From positions 310,001 to 374,000 of the forward strand of contig NZ_FNHL01000001.1 of assembly GCF_900103715.1 (NCBI RefSeq): a stretch of DNA of 64,000 nucleotides. The letters are read 5' to 3'. This document shows positions 58,621 to 64,000 of this stretch, piece by piece. The stretch comes from Halogranum gelatinilyticum (GTDB lineage Archaea; Halobacteriota; Halobacteria; Halobacteriales; Haloferacaceae). The stretch's first letter is position 1; every line of letters begins with the position of its first letter. The translations under genes and the position numbers were made by a program. The notes beneath the pieces were generated by a model, which did not search any database, was not told the origin of the DNA, and worked only from the letters and a program-made list of their open reading frames with translations.

Positions 58621-58788
58621 ATGGCAGACCTCATTGTCAAAGCAGCCGTCAAGGAGTACCTCGATGACAAGAACGTTGCGTCGGACTTCTACGACGCACT
58701 CGACGAGGAAGTGAAGGAACTGCTCGACGACGCAGCACGTCGCGCAGAAGACAACGACCGCAAGACGGTCCAGCCGCGCGACCTGTAA
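58621..58788 (+). CDS. DUF1931-family histone-fold protein (55 aa)
   Basis: A 55-residue protein, MADLIVKAAVKEYLDDKNV, then SDFYDALDEEVKELLDDAARRAEDNDRKTVQPRDL. Archaeal histone proteins have the same helix-loop-helix-loop-helix layout, and VQPRDL matches the region where histones carry their terminal loop. DUF1931 proteins are small, often abundant in haloarchaea, and possibly DNA-associated. The 3' Arg/Lys content is modest, consistent with an acidic halophilic surface. Strong TATA box and leaderless start indicate high expression. Confidence 0.9.
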   Translation: MADLIVKAAVKEYLDDKNVASDFYDALDEEVKELLDDAARRAEDNDRKTVQPRDL

Positions 58789-58951
58789 ACTCGGCTCGCA
58801 ACGCTTCTTCACTTTTATCGCCGACTAACCCGACGAGTGACGGCTGTATCCTCCGAACCCCGTTCGTCGGTCTCTCCCGCGCTCCCGATCTTTCTCGCTC
58901 CCGGCCTCTCGCTCCCGGTCTCTCACCTCTGACGCTCTCTCGCTTCTTCCG

Positions 58952-59638
58952 CTACAGTTCGTGAACCGTGACGCCCTCGCCGGTGCCGACGTGGACCTCG
59001 TCGGCCAGCCCGACGAACAGCCCGTGTTCGACGACGCCCGGCGTCTCCGAGAGCGTCCGTGCCAATGCCGCGGCTGCCTCGATGGCACCGAAGTCACAGT
59101 CGAGTACGAGGTTGCCGTTGTCGGTGACGACGGGGCCGTCCTTGTGTTCGGCGTCCCGCAGCACGGGGTCGCCGCCCGCGGACTCGACGGCCGACGCGAC
59201 GGTCGTCCGCGCGGCCGGGAGCACCTCGACCGGGACCAGATGGTCCAGTGTCTCGACCTCTTTCGAGGGGTCGGCGACGACGACGAAGCGGTCCGCTGCC
59301 GCGTCGACGATCTTCTCCCGTGCGTGCGCGGCACCGCCACCCTTGATGAGGTCGCCACCGGCGACCTGGTCGGCTCCGTCGATAGCGATGTCGACGCCGT
59401 CGACCTCGTCGAGGTCGACGAGCGGAATTCCGGCCTCGCGAGCCAGTTCGCGCGAGGCGAAGGAGGTCGGAACGCCCCGGATGTCCAGCCCCGAGTCGAC
59501 CGCCCGGCCGAGCGCGCGGATGGCGTGTGCGGCGGTGCTGCCGGTGCCGAGACCGACGACGGTCCCGTCGGTCACGAGGTCCGCTGCACTCTCCCCGGCG
59601 TCGCGCTTCGCGGCGTCGCTGCCGCCTGTCGTCTTCAT
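58952..59638 (-). CDS. rpiA: Ribose-5-phosphate isomerase A
   Basis: A 228-residue enzyme interconverting ribose 5-phosphate and ribulose 5-phosphate. GTVVGLGTGSTAAHAI (phosphate loop), VPTSFASRELA, DIAIDGADQVAG (catalytic Asp), LIKGGGAAHAREKIV and VTDNGNLVLDCDF are the RpiA blocks; the ending FVGLADEVHVGTGEGV is typical. ATG 59638 (MKTTGGSDAAKRDAGESAA). It feeds PRPP synthesis by prs and, in haloarchaea, the ribulose-monophosphate-like pentose route. Confidence 0.96.
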   Translation of the reverse strand: MKTTGGSDAAKRDAGESAADLVTDGTVVGLGTGSTAAHAIRALGRAVDSGLDIRGVPTSFASRELAREAGIPLVDLDEVDGVDIAIDGADQVAGGDLIKGGGAAHAREKIVDAAADRFVVVADPSKEVETLDHLVPVEVLPAARTTVASAVESAGGDPVLRDAEHKDGPVVTDNGNLVLDCDFGAIEAAAALARTLSETPGVVEHGLFVGLADEVHVGTGEGVTVHEL

Positions 59639-59775
59639 ATCTCCATCTCCCGGTCGGCACCCAAAAACCGCCCGGTGAGCGGGGAGACCGTCTCTACACG
59701 GCTCCCGCCGACTCACCCGTCTGGCTGCCCACGAGCGCACCACAGATATTTGTCACTTCGGCGTCGAGGCTCCGT

Positions 59776-60231
59776 ATGGTCCCCCTCCCACTGGCACTCT
59801 CGTCGCTCGCCGTCCGCTGGGCGCACGTCGTCGGCATGGCGGTCGCCCTCGGCGGCGCGACGTTCGTCTGGTTCCTGCTCCGCGAGACGGACGGTGACAC
59901 CGCCCTCTCCTCGACCGCACTGACGGCCGCGACGGGCTACGAACGGCTCTTCTGGGCCGCGATGGGGTTGCTCGTGATGACCGGCGTCGGCAACCTCGGC
60001 AGTCTCGCCCCGGGAATTCCCGGCGGCGAGTGGTCGGCGACGCTGACGGCCAAACTCCTCTTGGTCGCCGCCGTCGTCCTCGGCTCGCTCGTCCGCAGCC
60101 TGCTCGTCGTCGAAGCCCGCCGCGAGCGAGCCGAGACCGTCGCAGCCGACAGCCTCAGACGAAGTTACGCGGCTACGACGCTCGCACTCGCCGCGGTGGT
60201 CGTTCTCGCGGAGGTGCTCGCCCATGGCTGA
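59776..60231 (+). CDS. CopD-like membrane protein
   Basis: A 151-residue protein with four hydrophobic helices. VRWAHVVGMAVALGGATFVWFLL (His in the first helix as in CopD), YERLFWAAMGLLVMTGVGNL, LTAKLLLVAAVVLGSLVRSLL and a C-terminal helix. CopD-family proteins are associated with copper uptake or haem-like ligands, but the copper motif is incomplete here. The gene overlaps the next by 8 bases (60224-60231), which shows translational coupling. Confidence 0.82.
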   Translation: MVPLPLALSSLAVRWAHVVGMAVALGGATFVWFLLRETDGDTALSSTALTAATGYERLFWAAMGLLVMTGVGNLGSLAPGIPGGEWSATLTAKLLLVAAVVLGSLVRSLLVVEARRERAETVAADSLRRSYAATTLALAAVVVLAEVLAHG

Positions 60232-60793
60232 TGCTGCGTCCGCTCCCCCTGACGTCACTGGCTCGGCTGACTCCGCCGACCCGCTGCTCGCCTTTGTCCT
60301 CGCGACGTTCCACACCGCGCTGTTCACGCTCGTCCCGGTCACGCTCCTGCACTGGACGGACGCGCTCGGCGACCTCCTTGGCGGGCTGTCGACGACGGTC
60401 GGACTCGCGCTCTACGCGCTGCTCTGGGCGACGACGTGGTGGACGAACCGCCGGCTCCTCGCGGAGACACCCTTCACCCGCGGAGCCGAGTGGCCGGTGT
60501 TGAAAGCGTCGGTGAAGTGGGGCGGCGTGACGGGGAGTCTGTTCTTCCTCGAACTGGTCGGCGTCATCGTTTTGGAGGCCCTCGCAACCGGTGAGGTCGG
60601 GACGCCGGAGCCGACGGCGGTGCTCTTCCTGCTCACGTTCGTCGGGCTTGCCACGCTCGTCGCGTTCGTCGTCGGCGCGCTCGTGGGTGTGGTGCAAGCC
60701 GCTCTCGACCTGCTCGCGCTCCGCGTCGTCACCGACATGCTGTCGTCGACGGCGTCGACCGTCCCGGACTCGCCGACCGGGCCGAGCGAGTGA
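60224..60793 (+). CDS. Membrane protein coupled to CopD-like gene
   Basis: A 189-residue membrane protein, ATG 60224 within the end of the preceding gene. Hydrophobic segments lie at about 22-42, 55-75, 95-120 and 133-160. The N terminus is Ala/Asp-rich. PVLKASVKWGGVTGSLFFLELVG is in the middle. No motif is recognised; coupling suggests a complex with the CopD-like protein. Family unknown to me. Confidence 0.75.
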   Translation: MADAASAPPDVTGSADSADPLLAFVLATFHTALFTLVPVTLLHWTDALGDLLGGLSTTVGLALYALLWATTWWTNRRLLAETPFTRGAEWPVLKASVKWGGVTGSLFFLELVGVIVLEALATGEVGTPEPTAVLFLLTFVGLATLVAFVVGALVGVVQAALDLLALRVVTDMLSSTASTVPDSPTGPSE

Positions 60794-60844
60794 GTCGGCT
60801 TCCGCCGCCTGAACGGTTATCCGCTTGTCGCCCGACATCCGCGT

Positions 60845-61534
60845 ATGCCACGAACTGCCGTCGTCGCCGGTGTCGGTCCCGGACTCGGCGCGTCTATCGC
60901 CCGCAAACTCGCCAGCGAGGACTGTCAGGTCGCGCTGCTCGCGCGGTCTGTCGACTATCTCCAGGAACTCGCCGACGAATTGGGCGAGGGCGCGCTCGCC
61001 GTCCCGGCGGACCTCGCGGAGCCTGCGGAGGTTCGCGACGCCTTCGCGACCGTCCGCGACGAACTCGGCGCGGTCGACATCCTTGTCAACCACGCCAGCG
61101 GCTCGGCGTGGAAGGGCCTGCAGGACCTCTCGGTCGACGAGTTCCAGGGCGTCTGGGAAGTCGCCGCTCGCGGCGGCTTCGTCTGCTCGCAGGAGGCGCT
61201 CTCGGATATGCTCGCCGGCGACGGCGGGACGGTGATCTTCACCGGGGCGACGTCCTCGGTTCGAGGCCGTGACGGCGCGCTCGGCTTCTCCAGCGCGAAG
61301 TTCGCGGTCCGCGGGATGGCCGAGTCGATGGCGCGGGAGCTGGGTCCCGAGGGCATCCACGTCGCCCACGTCGTGTTAGACGGCGGGATTCTGCCGCCCG
61401 ACCGCGAGGTAGCGAACCCGGAGGAGTATCTCGACCCCGACGCCATCGCCGAGAGCTACTGGCAGCTGGTCGAACAGGACGAGAGCGCGTGGACCTTGGA
61501 ACTGGACCTGCGGCCACACGTCGAGGAGTTCTGA
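60845..61534 (+). CDS. SDR-family protein with Phe at the catalytic Tyr position
   Basis: A 229-residue Rossmann-fold protein. VVAGVGPGLGASIARKL is the dinucleotide site; NHASGSAWKG corresponds to NNAG. The catalytic YxxxK region reads GFSSAKFAVRGMAESMARELGPEGIHVAHVVLDGG, so Phe replaces the usual Tyr but Lys is kept. This F-for-Y form is common in this SDR subgroup, so it may bind NAD(P) but catalyse poorly, or use a different residue. ATG 60845 (MPRTAVVAGVGPGLG). Confidence 0.9.
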   Translation: MPRTAVVAGVGPGLGASIARKLASEDCQVALLARSVDYLQELADELGEGALAVPADLAEPAEVRDAFATVRDELGAVDILVNHASGSAWKGLQDLSVDEFQGVWEVAARGGFVCSQEALSDMLAGDGGTVIFTGATSSVRGRDGALGFSSAKFAVRGMAESMARELGPEGIHVAHVVLDGGILPPDREVANPEEYLDPDAIAESYWQLVEQDESAWTLELDLRPHVEEF

Positions 61535-61580
61535 TTCTGAGCGTCGGTGGCCGCCGTGACGGCCACCGCAGGAAGGCAGC

Positions 61581-62705
61581 TTACAGCCGGTCCAACACGG
61601 CCTCGGGGTCGTAGGCGAGCGAGAGCGCGCGAGACCGGCCGCGGCCGCCGACGTCGGTGTAGGCCGCTTCGATGATTCCGAGCTGGTCGAGTTTGTTGGT
61701 GATCTCCGAGTAGCGGGTGTAGCCGAGTCCGGTGTCCTCGTGGAAGGCGTCGTAGACCTCGCCGGCCTGCTCGCCGTCGTGTTCGGCGATGACGCGGACG
61801 AGCGCAGTTTCGGATTCTGAGAGACCGCGGAGGCTCCGCGAGAGATGGATATACTTCGACTTCTCGTAGGCTTCCTCGACGTCGCCGACGTTGACCGTCC
61901 GACTGGCGCGCATCTCGGCGTTGAGACCGGCACGACGCAGGAGGTCGATACCGACCCGGAGGTCGCCCTTCTCGGCGGTCAACTCGGCGACGCGGTCGAG
62001 TTCCGGCGTCCCGACGACGCCCTCGTGGAAGCCGCGCTTGGCACGTTCTCTGAGGATGTCGACGATGTCCCGCTCGTCGTAGACCGGGAAGTAGACCTCC
62101 TCGGGCCGGAAGACGCTCTGGACGCGCGTGTCGAGTTCCTCGATGACGTCGAGCGAGAGGTCCGAGGAGATGATGATGACGCCGATGCGCGCCCCGGAGT
62201 GGGCCTCGTGGGCGCGGAGCAGCGAGTAGAGGGTGTCTGAGGCCTCGTTCTCGTAGAAGAGGTAGTTGACGTCGTCGAGTGCGACCACGAGCACCTCGTC
62301 GTCCTCGACGAGACGGTCGGTGATCTGGCCGAAGAGCTTCTTGAACGAGATACCCGAGGAGGGGGGTTCGTAGTCGAAGATGGCCTCGAAGATACGCGAG
62401 AAGACGGCGTAGCGTGTCGAATCCACTTGGCAGTTGACGCGGACGTTCCGCACGTCGGTCTCGGCACTGAGTTCCCCGAAGAGCTTCTGGACCGCCGTCG
62501 TCTTGCCGGTGCCGGGCGGTCCGCTGACGATGGTGTTGAGGGGACGGGAACCGCGAACCGCCGGACGCAGAGCGTACTTCAGGCTCTGCATCTGGCTCTC
62601 GCGGTGTTTGAACGACTCCGGAACGTAGTCGATCTCGAAGACGTGCTCGTCACGGAACACCGACTCGTCCCACGACAGCATCCCCTCCTCGGGGTCGTCT
62701 GGCAT
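61581..62705 (-). CDS. orc: Orc1/Cdc6-family replication initiator
   Basis: A 374-residue AAA+ protein. Walker A TIVSGPPGTGKTTAVQKL, VRVNCQVDSTRYAVFSRIF, Walker B LVVALDDVNYLF, LDTRVQSVFRPEEVYFPVYDERDIVDIL (arginine finger region) and C-terminal wHTH (AGEVYDAFHEDTGLGYTRYSEITNKLDQLGIIE). Haloarchaea have many paralogues; this one sits in a context I recall for H. volcanii orc2. No origin recognition boxes are visible in the 130 bases upstream. ATG 62705 (MPDDPEEGMLSWDESVF). Confidence 0.95.
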   Translation of the reverse strand: MPDDPEEGMLSWDESVFRDEHVFEIDYVPESFKHRESQMQSLKYALRPAVRGSRPLNTIVSGPPGTGKTTAVQKLFGELSAETDVRNVRVNCQVDSTRYAVFSRIFEAIFDYEPPSSGISFKKLFGQITDRLVEDDEVLVVALDDVNYLFYENEASDTLYSLLRAHEAHSGARIGVIIISSDLSLDVIEELDTRVQSVFRPEEVYFPVYDERDIVDILRERAKRGFHEGVVGTPELDRVAELTAEKGDLRVGIDLLRRAGLNAEMRASRTVNVGDVEEAYEKSKYIHLSRSLRGLSESETALVRVIAEHDGEQAGEVYDAFHEDTGLGYTRYSEITNKLDQLGIIEAAYTDVGGRGRSRALSLAYDPEAVLDRL

Positions 62706-62833
62706 CACTTTCACCACGCCTCGGTGACTACTTAACCGTTTGCCACACGCGGAGTGAAAGTGAAACTCTCTACGACGTTATCTGGAAAAAGCCGGGGTTC
62801 GACTGCGGTTCGGACGTGACGGTGTGCGTCCGG

Positions 62834-62992
62834 TCAGGCGTTCGCCATCCCCTTGCGGACGTCCTTGTCGCTCATGGACATCCCGTGTTTGTCCTGGGCG
62901 TGTTCGCGGACGATGTGGATGACCTCACCCTCCTCGTTCGCCCGAATCATGAAGTCGCAGTCTTCCATCGTACACTCGAACTGTTTTGCCAT
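62834..62992 (-). CDS. DUF1059-family small protein (52 aa)
   Basis: A 52-residue protein, ATG 62992: MAKQFECTMEDCDFMIRANEEG, then EVIHIVREHAQDKHGMSMSDKDVRKGM. The two Cys (7 and 12) and two His (31, 36) form a C-x4-C...H-x4-H zinc-finger-like pattern, the DUF1059 arrangement. It lies upstream of and in the same direction as orc, with about 130 bases between. Function unknown, possibly a zinc-binding regulator. Codon usage is normal for the genome. Confidence 0.88.
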   Translation of the reverse strand: MAKQFECTMEDCDFMIRANEEGEVIHIVREHAQDKHGMSMSDKDVRKGMANA

Positions 62993-63038
62993 GTTAGTTC
63001 ACCGCATGAGAGAACGACGCCAAAGAACATAATTCTCG

Positions 63039-63070
63039 CCCTGAAACCCCGAAATTCGAGAGTTTCAGGG
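63039..63070. repeat. Inverted repeat upstream of DUF1059 gene
   Basis: CCCTGAAAC (63039-63047) and GTTTCAGGG (63062-63070) are exact reverse complements. The 14-base centre contains CGAA-A-TTCG. It lies about 47-78 bases before the DUF1059 start and may act on its promoter, or be part of a dispersed element; the words CTGAAA-CCCCG recur at 2987 and 33416. Confidence 0.8.
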
Positions 63071-63082
63071 AATACAGACAGA

Positions 63083-63139
63083 ACTCAGGCCAGCGGCGTC
63101 CGCTCGACGACCGTTCCGTTGACTGTCGGATACTGTTCG
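63083..63139 (-). repeat. 57-bp copy of the radical SAM gene 3' end
   Basis: Matches 63260-63316 at an offset of 177 bases with four differences. Read on the minus strand both give E-Q-Y-P-T-V-N-G-T-V-V-E-R-T-P-L-A-stop; all four differences are third-position synonymous changes. No further homology upstream on the minus strand. Confidence 0.92.
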
Positions 63140-63261
63140 GACGCGACCTTTTACGCTGCGCTCGCTCCCGCTCGCTCGGTAAAAGCTCGGCCAAAAGCCC
63201 GCGTCGACCCCTCTGGGGTCTCCTTGGCCCGCTCGCTCCCGTCGGTCGCTCGCGGTCCGAC

Positions 63262-64000
63262 TCAGGCCAGCGGTGTCCGCTCGACGACTGTTCCGTTGAC
63301 CGTCGGATACTGCTCGACAATCTCACCCTTCTCGACGTCGCCCTCGGTGACCATCTCTTCGAGGAGCCACCACGCGAGTTCGACGTGTTCGGACTTGACG
63401 GTGTAGAAGTCTTCCGGCACGCCGAGGTCCTGAAGCCGCTGTTCGGTCACCCAGGTCTTGCCGTAGACGATAGTGCCGTCGTCGGTGATGTCGTCGAACT
63501 CCCGACGGATGTTCTTCGCCATGCGCTTCAGGCGGTTACGGTGCTGGGCGGCGTCCTTGAAGACGCTCGTACAGAAGTAGACGCGTTCGTGGTCGCCCAT
63601 CTCGTCGAGGATGGCTTCTTTCGAGCCGTCGACGGCACTCATGTGGCCCTCCTGCAGTTCGTAGCCCTCCTCCTGCATTCTCCTGTAATTCCCGTCGGAC
63701 ATCTCGAACTCGTTGATGTTACAGAACTCCGCGGCACCCTCGTCGAGGAAGTCGAGGAACTCCTGTTCGGCGCGGATGCCCGGAATCTCGAAGGCGGGCG
63801 TCAGCCCCTCCTCGCGAGCGATGTGGAGAATCTCCTCCCACTCCGTGCCGTGCATATCGCCCCAGAGCTCGTACGGCGGGTGGAAGCGGATCTCGTCGAG
63901 ACCGGCCTCCGAGAGGCGGCGCATATTCTCGCGGCCGCCCGTGATGCCCGTGTAGAGATGCGTATGGTGGTCCTCGCCGAACTCGTCTTTGAGCAGCGAG
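63262..64000 (-). CDS. Radical SAM protein, C-terminal part (5' end outside window)
   Basis: The frame is open to the right edge. Visible residues include HHTHLYTGITGG, ENMRRLSEAGLDEIRFHPP, EWEEILHIAREEGLTPAFEIPGI, FLDFLDEGAAEFCNINEFEMSDGNYRRM and GSKEAILDEMGDHERVYFCTSVFKD; this is the barrel half of an archaeal radical SAM protein. The CxxxCxxC cluster motif should lie upstream, beyond the window. The C-terminal region FDDITDDGTIVYGKTWVTEQRLQDLGVPEDFYTVKSEHVELAWW may be a substrate domain. Specific reaction unknown. Its 3' end is duplicated downstream. Confidence 0.85.
   Translation of the reverse strand, partial: SLLKDEFGEDHHTHLYTGITGGRENMRRLSEAGLDEIRFHPPYELWGDMHGTEWEEILHIAREEGLTPAFEIPGIRAEQEFLDFLDEGAAEFCNINEFEMSDGNYRRMQEEGYELQEGHMSAVDGSKEAILDEMGDHERVYFCTSVFKDAAQHRNRLKRMAKNIRREFDDITDDGTIVYGKTWVTEQRLQDLGVPEDFYTVKSEHVELAWWLLEEMVTEGDVEKGEIVEQYPTVNGTVVERTPLA

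Larger units (their letters stand above)
63001..63261. other. Intergenic region with inverted repeat and duplicated gene end
   Basis: No gene. It contains the 9-bp inverted repeat CCCTGAAAC/GTTTCAGGG (63039-63070), the echo of the radical SAM gene end (63083-63139), then a CGCTC-rich tract with CCTTTTAC and AAAAGC words (63146-63200). Confidence 0.7.

Noticed and set aside
62706-62833. Replication origin near orc
   Set aside because: AT content is slightly raised but there are no paired ORB-like boxes or long AT-rich unwinding element.
1-64000. CRISPR arrays, insertion sequences, tRNA and rRNA genes
   Set aside because: No regularly spaced 25-40-bp direct repeats with unique spacers, no transposase motifs, and no rRNA- or tRNA-like blocks were found by eye; short degenerate elements cannot be excluded.

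Overview
The window is chromosomal DNA from an extremely halophilic archaeon (Halobacteria, probably a Haloferacaceae or Halorubraceae relative). It is strongly GC-rich with C/G third positions, and the proteins are Asp/Glu-rich and Lys-poor. It carries archaeal information-processing genes (MCM, TFB, RfcS, Orc1/Cdc6, Trm1, archaeal-type AlaS), a ubiquitin-like SAMP2, a DUF1931 histone-fold protein, and TATA boxes about 25-35 bp ahead of starts. Several neighbourhoods (mcm-minD-tfb, prs-HVO_0234-like propeller, samp2-rfcS-orc) resemble my recollection of the Haloferax volcanii chromosome; that is recall, not a search. I see about 79 protein genes, no rRNA or tRNA, no CRISPR array, no complete insertion sequence and no prophage, so this is core rather than accessory DNA.

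Layout. 0-5.3 kb: the 3' part of mcm heads a tightly packed, partly overlapping run of haloarchaea-specific unknowns ending in a MinD-like ATPase, convergent with tfb. 6-12 kb: a MinD-fold protein lacking Walker A lysines, HIT hydrolase, two paralogous small membrane proteins, prs, beta-propeller, signal peptidase and SWIM protein. 12.5-18.3 kb: trm1, two membrane proteins, divergent glnA/lrp, and a 51-residue zinc protein. 18.4-25 kb: aminopeptidase, membrane protease-like protein, threonine aldolase with an ACT protein, TspO, and a GAF/PAS histidine kinase. 25-31.4 kb: alaS, then a 62-bp hairpin-bearing tandem repeat, two DoxX paralogues, an alpha/beta hydrolase and membrane proteins. 31.4-38.2 kb: amidotransferase, glutaryl-CoA-dehydrogenase-like acyl-CoA dehydrogenase, small redox proteins, ferritin-like protein, and a cytochrome b/HdrD-type Fe-S fusion likely to pass ETF electrons to quinone. 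38.3-40.4 kb: a bioY-ecfA-ecfT biotin importer preceded by a BirA-type operator. 40.5-49.5 kb: solo Cas4-like protein, Sua5, glutaredoxin/redoxin pair, CBS-domain protein, M23 peptidase, phosphate transporter, and two winged-helix proteins. 49.7-64 kb: phosphoesterase, CDF transporter, rfcS, a bactofilin-like membrane protein, samp2, phosphohexomutase, FMN reductase, larB, DUF1931, rpiA, SDR, orc/cdc6, DUF1059 and a truncated radical SAM gene.

Functional threads. Replication and partition genes sit at both ends and in the middle (mcm with minD, rfcS, orc). The acyl-CoA dehydrogenase and the Fe-S/cytochrome b fusion plausibly form one beta-oxidation-to-quinone electron route. The biotin importer is a complete ECF system with its own operator.

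The most unexpected structure is non-coding. At four loci (aminopeptidase, acyl-CoA dehydrogenase, FMN reductase, radical SAM protein) the last codons of the gene including the stop are repeated just downstream, and in two cases the copies differ only synonymously. Other structures are a 24-base palindrome (12-base arms around one G) between tfb and its divergent neighbour, three in-phase hairpins with covarying arms after alaS, a 60-nt hairpin spanning a stop codon, and a SAMP2 reading frame that continues ten residues past its diglycine.
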